Positions 1 to 5,477 of a stretch of 8,555 bases of DNA are shown here, piece after piece. Every line of letters starts with the position of its first letter. Within the stretch, counting starts at the first letter, position 1. The stretch is from Synergistaceae bacterium (GTDB taxonomy: Bacteria; Synergistota; Synergistia; Synergistales; Synergistaceae): positions 1-8,555 of the forward strand of contig JAQVPO010000047.1 in assembly GCA_028702015.1 (NCBI GenBank). Direction: 5' to 3'. Made by a program: the position numbers and the translations under genes. The notes under the pieces were generated by a model. That model was not told the origin of the DNA. It ran no database searches and saw only the letters and a program-made list of their open reading frames with translations.

Positions 1-619
1 GATCCTGCATGGCATCTATTTCCATCTTCACGATGCTTTTGGGAAGACGGAATTCGGGGATACCGTAAATGAGCACGCCGCCTGCAGCATGGAGGGCTTC
101 GAATACAGTTACTTCATATCCTTTTTTCGCAAGATCACCTGCTACGGTCAGGCTGGACGGCCCTGAACCGACAACTGCAACTTTGCCTTTTGAGGGTGAT
201 TCCGTCTTTTCCGTCTTTGTTTTTTTCTGTGTATATTTCCAGTCAGCTACAAGGCGTTCCAGCTTGCCTATGGCTACAGGCTCAAAGCCCGGCATCTTGC
301 CAACGGTGCATAGCTGCTCGCACTGTGTTTCCTGAGGGCAAACTCGGCCGCATACCGCAGGCAGGTTGGTGTATTTGTCCAGTACCGCCGCTGCTCCGGC
401 CATATCACCGTCTTTGATGCATTTGATAAAGCCGGGGATATCAATAGCAACAGGGCATCCTGCAATACAGGGTTTTGTCTTGCACTGGAGGCAGCGGCCA
501 GCTTCCTTAATTCCCTCTTCAATTGAGTAGCCAAGACATACCTCTCCGAAATTGCTTCTGCGTACTTCCGGATCCTGTTCCTTTATAGGGGTCTTCCTCT
601 TAGAAAAATCTACGCCCAT
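1..619 (-). CDS. nfnB: NfnB / homotetrameric-type NADPH glutamate synthase (GltA-like) subunit, 5' part only
   Basis: This is the large flavoprotein subunit of an NfnAB-type NADH-dependent reduced ferredoxin:NADP+ oxidoreductase. The family also includes proteins annotated as glutamate synthase small subunit or GltA. Only the first 206 codons are present and the 3' end lies outside the window. An N-terminal two-cluster ferredoxin-like domain is visible: CLQCKTKPCIAGC (Cys43, 46, 51, 55) and CGRVCPQETQCEQLC (Cys90, 94, 100, 104), spacing typical of two [4Fe-4S] clusters. A Rossmann FAD motif follows at about residues 147-174 (VAVVGSGPSSLTVAGDL), then the GGVLIYGIPEFRLPK segment common to this flavoprotein group. 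The ATG at 619 overlaps the end of nfnA by 10 bases and has AGGTGA just upstream. The adjacent nfnA favours the bifurcating transhydrogenase role over true glutamate synthase; this is inference from gene context. Confidence 0.9.
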   Translation of the reverse strand, partial: MGVDFSKRKTPIKEQDPEVRRSNFGEVCLGYSIEEGIKEAGRCLQCKTKPCIAGCPVAIDIPGFIKCIKDGDMAGAAAVLDKYTNLPAVCGRVCPQETQCEQLCTVGKMPGFEPVAIGKLERLVADWKYTQKKTKTEKTESPSKGKVAVVGSGPSSLTVAGDLAKKGYEVTVFEALHAAGGVLIYGIPEFRLPKSIVKMEIDAMQD

Positions 620-1455
620 GATGCTTCACCTACTTCAGCTTCAAATTTATCCATGGAAATTTTTTCTTCGTCCTTATACTGGCGCAGGCGGCTCATGAAT
701 TCATCCCAGTTGACCTTATGCCCGTCAAACTCAGGTCCGTCAACACATGCGAAGAAAATCTTGTCATCTACTGTAACGCGGCAGCATCCGCACATTCCTG
801 TCCCGTCGACCATCAATGGGTTGAGTGAGACTATGATAGGCAGGCCAAGTGCAGCTGCGGCCTTTGTGCAGAATTTCATCATAATGGAGGGACCGATGCA
901 CCAGCAGCGGTCAACTTTTTCGCCGCGCTCAACTACCATCTTCATTGCCTCTGTTACGACGCCCTTCATTCCTTCCGAGCCGTCGTCCGTGGTGATGATC
1001 AGCTCATCGGAGAATTTAGCGCATTCATCCTTCATTATTACTAGTTCAGAAGTACGTCCGCCCAGTATTGTGATGACCTTGTTTCCTGCGAGTTTAAGTT
1101 CCTTTATAATAGGATGCAGGGCAGCGATGCCGACTCCGCCGCCTACCATCAGAACTGTTCCGTATTTTTCAACTTCGCTCGGAGTGCCTAGAGGGCCGGA
1201 GATGTCCTTTATGCAGTCTCCCACATTCAGGCATGACATTGCAGCTGTGGTCTTGCCTACGACCTGGAAAATCAGGCGAATAAGTCCTTTTTCCTTGTCA
1301 TAGTCAGCTATGGTAAGTGGGATCCTTTCTCCTTGGTCATCGACCCTAAGAACGACAAACTGGCCTGCTCTTGCATGCTTTGCAATGCGTGCGGCTTCGA
1401 CCCATATGTCAAATTCTTTGGGTGCGATCTTTTGTTTTGAAACGATCTTGAACAT
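610..1455 (-). CDS. nfnA: NfnA, ferredoxin-NADP+ reductase subunit alpha (PyrK/SudB-like)
   Basis: This complete 281-residue protein belongs to the FAD/NAD(P)-binding, [2Fe-2S] reductase group that includes PyrK and NfnA/sulfide dehydrogenase subunit B. It should carry FAD and bind NAD(H) as the small subunit of a cytoplasmic electron-bifurcating transhydrogenase. Residues 44-48 (RIPLT) match the FAD-binding R-x-P-x-[ST] motif. Residues 103-115 (MVGGGVGIAALHP) form the pyridine nucleotide-binding glycine loop. The C-terminal cluster segment VDGTGMCGCCRVTV plus FACVDGPEFDG gives Asp217-x4-Cys222-x2-Cys225-x11-Cys237. This fits the Asp-plus-three-Cys [2Fe-2S] ligation reported for NfnA rather than the four Cys of PyrK; Cys224 is an extra nearby cysteine. 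The start is supported by a strong AGGAGGT five bases upstream. It is first in an operon with nfnB, which it overlaps by 10 bases. Confidence 0.93.
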   Translation of the reverse strand: MFKIVSKQKIAPKEFDIWVEAARIAKHARAGQFVVLRVDDQGERIPLTIADYDKEKGLIRLIFQVVGKTTAAMSCLNVGDCIKDISGPLGTPSEVEKYGTVLMVGGGVGIAALHPIIKELKLAGNKVITILGGRTSELVIMKDECAKFSDELIITTDDGSEGMKGVVTEAMKMVVERGEKVDRCWCIGPSIMMKFCTKAAAALGLPIIVSLNPLMVDGTGMCGCCRVTVDDKIFFACVDGPEFDGHKVNWDEFMSRLRQYKDEEKISMDKFEAEVGEASWA

Positions 1456-1460
1456 AGTGT

Positions 1461-1467
1461 ACCTCCT
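1461..1467 (-). promoter_or_regulatory. Strong ribosome binding site of nfnA
   Basis: The minus strand reads AGGAGGT here, followed by a 5-base spacer and the ATG at 1455-1453. It is a near-perfect Shine-Dalgarno sequence and fixes the nfnA start. Confidence 0.85.
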
Positions 1468-1489
1468 CTAAATATTATCTAAAAACTCT

Positions 1490-1518
1490 TGTTTAATTAT
1501 TTTTAAACAGGCGCTGTT
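1490..1518. repeat. Two overlapping inverted repeats in the nfnA leader
   Basis: TGTTTAA (1490-1496) and TTAAACA (1503-1509) form a perfect 7-base inverted repeat around TTATTT. The second arm overlaps a further repeat, AACAG-GCG-CTGTT (1506-1518). They lie between the candidate nfnAB promoter and its ribosome binding site, where an operator would sit. No known regulator consensus is matched: the spacing does not fit the Rex pattern TTGTTAA-N4-TTAACAA. It may also be chance in A+T-rich DNA. Confidence 0.3.
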
Positions 1519-1519
1519 A

Positions 1520-1548
1520 AATCTAGCTCAATTTGTGAATAATTGCAA
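1520..1548 (-). promoter_or_regulatory. Candidate sigma-70-type promoter for nfnAB
   Basis: On the minus strand TTGCAA (1548-1543) and TAGATT (1525-1520) are separated by exactly 17 bases. They match the housekeeping -35 and -10 consensus at four of six positions each. The predicted transcript start would fall on or next to the AACAG-GCG-CTGTT palindrome at 1506-1518. The call rests only on consensus match and position about 65 bases upstream of the nfnA start, in a region where A+T richness makes chance matches easy. Confidence 0.35.
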
Positions 1549-1722
1549 CATATAAAAAGGAGAAAAAATAAACCACCCAAAAGAGAAAATATGCAATAAT
1601 GGTTCGAGAATTGAAAAATATTGATTGTGATTATGCAATTTACTTATTTATAAGCTGTTTAAATTATGTATTTGAAATATATCAGATCATCTTTATTAAG
1701 CACGGTTATCTGTCGGCAGTAT

Positions 1723-1732
1723 ATTCGCGAAT
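1723..1732. repeat. Perfect 10-base palindrome ATTCGCGAAT
   Basis: ATTCGCGAAT is self-complementary and lies 31 bases upstream of the TATAAT box at 1764-1769, a typical place for an upstream regulator site. It is unusually G+C-rich at its core for this A+T-rich region. No regulator can be named. Confidence 0.25.
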
Positions 1733-1763
1733 CCCTTATTAAAATTATTCAAAGAGTTAGAGT

Positions 1764-1769
1764 TATAAT
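1764..1769 (+). promoter_or_regulatory. Probable -10 box for the glutaredoxin-pgi unit
   Basis: A perfect TATAAT lies about 50 bases upstream of the glutaredoxin start. The region 16-18 bases upstream (AAAATT and neighbours) has no good TTGACA-like -35, so the promoter may be weak or activator-dependent. The assignment rests on the -10 match and its position. Confidence 0.5.
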
Positions 1770-1818
1770 ATTTTCTGCGGGTTATCAAGACCTGACTTTG
1801 AATTGAGGAGTGAACATA

Positions 1819-2064
1819 ATGAACGTAAAAGTGTATTCTACTGATACCTGTCCGTGGTGTGTCAAGGCGAAAGAGTATCTTGAGTCTCTCAATATTGAGT
1901 ATGATTCAGTGAACGTGGCAGGAGACAAAGCCGCAGCAATGGAACTGGTCAAGAAGACAAGGCAGATGGGAGTTCCTGTTATCCAGATCGGTGAAAAATA
2001 TATAGTAGGCTTTGATCAGATCAAAATCAATGAAATGCTGAAGGAAGCAGGGCTTCTCAAGTAA
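1819..2064 (+). CDS. Small glutaredoxin-like (NrdH/YruB-type) thiol-disulfide protein
   Basis: This 81-residue thioredoxin-fold protein opens with VKVYSTDTCPWC, giving the redox motif Cys11-Pro-Trp-Cys14 directly after the first beta strand. The cis-proline segment MGVPVIQIGEKYIVGFD follows, with the glycine-aspartate (GFD) seen in glutaredoxins. Such proteins are cytoplasmic disulfide reductants, for example for ribonucleotide reductase in the NrdH group or unknown partners in the YruB-like group. Length and motifs fit a single-domain protein, and its natural partner is not shown here. An in-frame GTG at 1810 is possible, but it falls inside the GAGGAG Shine-Dalgarno (1805-1810) that is well placed for the ATG at 1819, so 1819 is chosen. 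It is followed 28 bases later by pgi, suggesting co-transcription. Confidence 0.88.
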   Translation: MNVKVYSTDTCPWCVKAKEYLESLNIEYDSVNVAGDKAAAMELVKKTRQMGVPVIQIGEKYIVGFDQIKINEMLKEAGLLK

Positions 2065-2092
2065 TTAAAATCGGCCTTAAAGGGGTGCTTTC

Positions 2093-3451
2093 ATGGACAG
2101 CCTGTCGATCCGTTTTAATTTTGGTGGAGCCTTTGTCCGTACCGGTCTTTCTTTCGATGAGCTCAGGGAAGCACATGCCGGAGCATGTGCCGAAGCTGCC
2201 ACATGGCTCAGAGAGACCCCGTCAGGTACTGAAGGGCATGGATGGATGGCCCTTCCAGAGACAGATACGTCTGAGATAAAAAGAACTGCAGAATGGCTGA
2301 AAGATTATGATTTTATAATACATGTGGGCATCGGAGGTTCAGCTCTGGGCAGCCTGATGCTGAACCAGTCTCTCCTTGATGAGTTTCGCAACTGCAGCGA
2401 AGCTCGTCCCAAATTTTATCTTGCTGACAATCCTGATCCTACAAAGACCAGGGAGATATGGGAGCAGTCAAAAGGAGGGAGAACTGCCCTTGTTGGAGTA
2501 AGCAAATCCGGGGCAACTGCTGAGACTATGTCACAGTTCCTCTGGTTCCGGAATGAGATGATTAAGCAAACAGGCAGGGCGGAGGATGACATACTGGTCA
2601 TCACCGACCCTCAAAAAGGCATATTCCGTTCGTTTTCACGTGATCCAGGCTGCAGGGCATTGGATCTGCCCGCCTCCGTAGGCGGGAGATATTCTGTTTT
2701 GTCAGCTGCTGCGCTGGCAGGCGCCTGTGCCCTAGGCATCGATATAGATGAGCTTCTGTCAGGTGCAGGGAAAATGAAAAGATATCTTCTTGAAAATACC
2801 TCAATGGAGACTAATCCTGCCTGGCTTGCATCGTCCTTGCATGTCTGCCATGAAAAGCAGGGCAGGTCTATGGCTGTCATGATGCCCTATTCCAGCAAAA
2901 TGGCTTTTTTTGCTGAATGGTTTGCGCAGCTTTGGGGCGAGAGCCTTGGAAAATCAGGAAAGGGTACGACTCCGGTAAGAGCTGTAGGAGCGATCGATCA
3001 GCATTCGCAGGTCCAGCTTTACACCGAAGGTCCCGATGACAAGCTTTTTACGATCATAAATTTAAAAAAACATGGTGATCAGGTTTCTGTGCCTCCCGTT
3101 GACTGTGACGCACTTAAGCCTCTTTCATACCTTGACGGTTCGGATATAGGCGAAATGCTTGGACTTGAGGCCATGAGCACTGCCGCTGCGATAGTCAAAA
3201 CAGGACACCCCCTTATATGGGTGGAGCTGGAGAGGTTAGACCCTACTTCACTTGGAGCACTGATATTCTATTATGAATACATGACAGCTATGACCGGCAG
3301 GATGATGGGTATTGACCCCTTTGATCAGCCAGGGGTGGAGCAGGGCAAAAAATATACATATGGCCTTATGGGGCGCAGCGGATTCGAAAAGGATGCGGAG
3401 GAAGCAGAGGAATGGTTCCAAAGGATAGCGGGCATTTCTCTCAAAATCTAG
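2093..3451 (+). CDS. pgi: Glucose-6-phosphate isomerase
   Basis: This complete 452-residue cytoplasmic enzyme interconverts glucose 6-phosphate and fructose 6-phosphate in glycolysis and gluconeogenesis. Its length matches the short bacterial type, about 450 residues as in Bacillus. Sugar-phosphate binding segments are visible at IHVGIGGSALG (76-86) and VGVSKSGATAET (134-145). The signature VGGRYSVLSAAAL is at 197-208. Catalytic segments are FAQLWGESLGK (277-287, Glu283), AIDQHSQVQLYTEGP (300-314, His304) and QPGVEQGKK (412-420, Lys419). All expected active-site positions are kept, so it should be active. The ATG at 2093 has AGGGGTG (2081-2087) upstream. It sits 28 bases after the glutaredoxin gene and is followed by a hairpin terminator, so it is probably the last gene of a two-gene unit. 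Confidence 0.96.
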   Translation: MDSLSIRFNFGGAFVRTGLSFDELREAHAGACAEAATWLRETPSGTEGHGWMALPETDTSEIKRTAEWLKDYDFIIHVGIGGSALGSLMLNQSLLDEFRNCSEARPKFYLADNPDPTKTREIWEQSKGGRTALVGVSKSGATAETMSQFLWFRNEMIKQTGRAEDDILVITDPQKGIFRSFSRDPGCRALDLPASVGGRYSVLSAAALAGACALGIDIDELLSGAGKMKRYLLENTSMETNPAWLASSLHVCHEKQGRSMAVMMPYSSKMAFFAEWFAQLWGESLGKSGKGTTPVRAVGAIDQHSQVQLYTEGPDDKLFTIINLKKHGDQVSVPPVDCDALKPLSYLDGSDIGEMLGLEAMSTAAAIVKTGHPLIWVELERLDPTSLGALIFYYEYMTAMTGRMMGIDPFDQPGVEQGKKYTYGLMGRSGFEKDAEEAEEWFQRIAGISLKI

Positions 3452-3506
3452 AATTGATATCTGCTTAAAGAGCAACTTATATCTTTAGGCCTATGGAATA
3501 ATAAAA

Positions 3507-3527
3507 GCCCGAAAGCTCTTTTCGGGC
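3507..3527. terminator. Hairpin terminator between convergent genes, probably bidirectional
   Basis: GCCCGAAA (3507-3514) pairs perfectly with TTTCGGGC (3520-3527) around a five-base loop. On the minus strand the stem is followed directly by TTTTATTATT, a canonical intrinsic terminator for the gene ending at 3598. On the plus strand the stem is followed by AAAAATTTTTCTT, so the T run starts five bases late but may still end pgi transcription. Its place between convergent genes supports use in both directions. Confidence 0.85.
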
Positions 3528-3597
3528 AAAAATTTTTCTTATTTATTTAATAATACGGTATATTCAAATTATGGGACTGCAAAAGGACCTGCCATCT

Positions 3598-3786
3598 TCA
3601 GTCAGAGATCCTGAGCTTAATGAACTCTCCCTGGAGGTTCCAGCTCTTTTCCTGTATACTGCTGAAATCTCCAGGCTGTTTCCATGGCAGCATATTTGCA
3701 ACGCCGAATGCATCAACTACTGCAATAAACCGTGAGCCGCTGTCATCGATATAAAGATAGACGCCTTCGGGTTGCTGTTTTGCCAT
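3598..3786 (-). CDS. Small protein of unknown function (62 residues)
   Basis: No family was recognised. The 62-residue product has no signal peptide, membrane span or cysteine. The N-terminal half alternates hydrophobic and polar residues (GVYLYIDDSGSRFIAVVDAF), suggesting a beta-hairpin, and the rest contains MLPWKQPGDF and a basic patch. The gene is supported by GGAGG (minus strand, 3801-3797) ten bases upstream of the ATG at 3786, and by a hairpin with a T run about 70 bases after its stop. A plus-strand frame over the same DNA (3571-3735) lacks a ribosome binding site. It is transcribed away from the symporter cluster that starts 122 bases upstream, so a shared regulatory region is possible. 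It appears monocistronic within the window. Confidence 0.6.
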   Translation of the reverse strand: MAKQQPEGVYLYIDDSGSRFIAVVDAFGVANMLPWKQPGDFSSIQEKSWNLQGEFIKLRISD

Positions 3787-3907
3787 ATTGCTGCTGCCTC
3801 CGTAATAATTTCTATTTTGTACGCTCTATATGTTACTACATTAAGTCGGTTCAGACCAGTTTTATTTGCCTTTTGATCAGATGATCCTGTTTTTTGGAGA
3901 GGATACG
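3787..3907. other. Divergent intergenic region upstream of the symporter/sigma-54 cluster
   Basis: This 121-base region must hold the start signals of both the minus-strand small gene and the plus-strand transporter cluster. No clear TTGACA/TATAAT pair was found, and no GG-N10-GC sigma-54 element lies on the plus strand. GATCA-GA-TGATC (3875-3886), an inverted repeat with 5-base arms, lies 21 bases before the small membrane protein start and might be an operator. The ribosome binding site GGAGAGG is at 3896-3902. Confidence 0.4.
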
Positions 3908-4012
3908 ATGACCTTTATTGTATTGACCTGGATCATATTTGCGATACTTATTGTTTCTCCCGGCATCCTCGCCTTCCGCATTGCCAGGAGAAAAAAAAGA
4001 GAGGATGACTGA
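3908..4012 (+). CDS. 34-residue single-span membrane protein, probable symporter small accessory subunit
   Basis: The ATG at 3908 is preceded by GGAGAGG with a 5-base spacer and opens a 34-codon frame ending in TGA at 4010-4012. The product begins MTFIVLTWIIFAILIVSPGI and ends FRIARRKKREDD: one hydrophobic helix (about residues 3-23) followed by a strongly basic tail, predicting outside N-terminus and cytoplasmic C-terminus. Tiny one-span proteins are known next to sodium symporters of the SSS and NSS families and are thought to be transporter subunits. The symporter frame begins within or just after the end of this gene, which suggests translational coupling and a paired role. The function is inferred from size, topology and position, not from a catalytic motif. 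Confidence 0.7.
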   Translation: MTFIVLTWIIFAILIVSPGILAFRIARRKKREDD

Positions 4013-4025
4013 GGTGTTTTTGCAG

Positions 4026-5477
4026 ATGTCTCCCCTTATATACTATCTGCTGGCTTTCGGGGCATATACGATTTGCATAATCATGATGACAGGACAATCG
4101 TTTGCCTGGAAAGAGACGAGGCTTTCTTTTTATCTCGGGGGACGAAAGTTTTCGGCATTTCCTACAACAGCCACCTTCTGTGCAACATGGATGAGTCCTC
4201 TCTCGCTTGTAGGATACAGCATGTGGCTGTACAGTGACGGATATGTCGCCTTTCTTGCCTCAGTTAACGGATGGATACTGGGTCTGCTCTTTTTCCCCTT
4301 CATAGTACAGAGGCTGCGTATGAAGCGTGTGCTCTCCCTGCCTGAGTGGCTGGAGAAAACATATGGTGACACAAGGGTCAGAAAGCTTGTCGCCGTAACT
4401 ATGATTTTTCTTTACACTCTTTACCTTGTCATACAGTTCAGGGCATTTGGCGTAATTGTTTCCTATATGCTCGATATACCGTCAGGCTTTGCATCTACAT
4501 CTCTGATATATCTTTTTGTCCTTTACACCACATTCGGAGGATATATCTCAGTAGTGAGAAGCGATGTGATCAACCTTCTCCTTATAATACTCGGGGTGAC
4601 AGTAGCCGCCGCATTTTCTCTGCCCTCCGGTTTTTCGTTTAAAACAGCAGCAGGAGTGCTGTTAATGAAGGGACAGCTTGAAACTGTAAAAACTCTCAGT
4701 TATGCTGAGATTTTTTCCGTATTTGCAGTGATGCTGTCATGGGGACTGGGAGTTGCAGGAAATCCGCAGTACGCTGTCAGGATCCTTGCCTGCCGCAGCG
4801 AAAAAGATGCTTATAAAACAATAGCTGTAACACCATTTATAGTCGGGTGGATATATGTCTGTGTGACTTTCTTTATTCTGGTCTGCAGATCCCATTACCC
4901 TATCATCAACGACCTTGAAGAGACCCTCTCTTTTGCAAGGCTGGGGCAGTTCCTGCCTTCTTTTGCAAGCGCATCTCTGCTTATCGGTGTAATAGCTGCG
5001 GCAGTCAGCACTGCTAATTCCCAGCTTTTGCTTGCTGCATGTTCGTTATGCTACGATCTTTTTCCAATCAAAATGGAAGAGGACAAAAAAGAGAACCTCG
5101 TATATTACGAAGACAGGTTTCTTGTGATAAACAGGATCGCCATAACACTTATAGCGTCAGCAGCCCTGCTTTTGTCCCATGCAGGCCTCCCCGGCTACCT
5201 GATGCTGGGCCGCATAAGCTGGACACTTGTCGCGATCTGCTTTTTCATTCCGCTTTTTATTCCATCGTGGATAATAAAAGATAAATTATTCTTTGTTTTA
5301 AGCACGGCTCTTTCTGTTCAGTGCTTTCTGGTTTTTGCAGCAGATATCAGTCCGGAAAATGCAATGCTTGCCGTCCTGATCCTGGAAGCCTTACTTTTTA
5401 AGATATTCAGATATTCAGCGGCATACAGGGGAAGAGAGAAGCCGGAAGAAAAGACGGGAGAACGGGGATATGTTTAG
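4026..5477 (+). CDS. Sodium:solute symporter (SSS/SLC5) family protein
   Basis: This polytopic inner-membrane protein of about 483 residues has roughly 12-13 hydrophobic segments. SSS family landmarks are FYLGGRKFSAFPTTATFCA (35-53), followed by the first conserved helical pair; GGYISVVRSDVINLLLII (171-188); GNPQYAVRILACRSEKDA (245-262); and VSTANSQLLLAACSLCYD (327-344). The Ser328-Thr329 pair of the last matches the Na2 site serine/threonine of PutP-like transporters, so it looks able to carry out Na+-coupled transport. The substrate cannot be told. The start is uncertain: ATG 4026 has GAGGTG (4011-4016) nine bases upstream. ATG 4005, which would overlap the preceding gene by 8 bases, has GAGAGG directly abutting it, and GTG 4014 is also possible. 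The stop overlaps the kinase start by 8 bases, and the context suggests it acts with that kinase. Confidence 0.88.
   Translation: MSPLIYYLLAFGAYTICIIMMTGQSFAWKETRLSFYLGGRKFSAFPTTATFCATWMSPLSLVGYSMWLYSDGYVAFLASVNGWILGLLFFPFIVQRLRMKRVLSLPEWLEKTYGDTRVRKLVAVTMIFLYTLYLVIQFRAFGVIVSYMLDIPSGFASTSLIYLFVLYTTFGGYISVVRSDVINLLLIILGVTVAAAFSLPSGFSFKTAAGVLLMKGQLETVKTLSYAEIFSVFAVMLSWGLGVAGNPQYAVRILACRSEKDAYKTIAVTPFIVGWIYVCVTFFILVCRSHYPIINDLEETLSFARLGQFLPSFASASLLIGVIAAAVSTANSQLLLAACSLCYDLFPIKMEEDKKENLVYYEDRFLVINRIAITLIASAALLLSHAGLPGYLMLGRISWTLVAICFFIPLFIPSWIIKDKLFFVLSTALSVQCFLVFAADISPENAMLAVLILEALLFKIFRYSAAYRGREKPEEKTGERGYV

Larger units (their letters stand above)
1456..1818. other. A+T-rich divergent intergenic region between nfnA and the glutaredoxin gene
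   Basis: This 363-base stretch has no convincing gene; the ATG codons in it run into stops within a few codons. It is clearly richer in A and T than the flanking genes. It holds the leader and likely promoter of nfnAB on the minus strand, a good -10 box for the glutaredoxin gene on the plus strand, and several short inverted repeats (1490-1509, 1506-1518, 1723-1732). No riboswitch or tRNA structure was recognised. Confidence 0.7.

Noticed and set aside
653..1303. A 216-codon open frame on the plus strand opposite nfnA
   Set aside because: It is fully antisense to a well-supported nfnA gene with all family motifs, and its serine/proline-rich translation shows no family features.
1490..1509. 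Rex-type redox operator upstream of nfnA
   Set aside because: The arms look superficially similar (TTGTTTAA), but the spacing and sequence do not fit TTGTTAA-N4-TTAACAA.
1611..1625. GGTTCGAGAATTG, resembling a tRNA T-loop
   Set aside because: No matching acceptor stem, anticodon arm or CCA end was found around it.
1713..1730. Sigma-54-like -24/-12 element (GGCA at 1715, GC at 1727, GG-N10-GC spacing) upstream of the glutaredoxin gene
   Set aside because: Spacing and the GG/GC pairs fit, but several consensus positions are wrong, it overlaps the ATTCGCGAAT palindrome, and a perfect TATAAT lies closer to the gene. One such match is expected by chance in this much sequence.
3571..3735. A 54-residue plus-strand frame (starts MGLQKDLPSS) opposite the 62-residue small gene
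   Set aside because: It has no ribosome binding site, whereas the minus-strand frame has GGAGG at a good distance and a downstream terminator.
3939..4025. N-terminal extension of the symporter from ATG 3939
   Set aside because: It would run through most of the small membrane protein gene in another frame, has no ribosome binding site, and adds residues unlike an SSS N-terminus.
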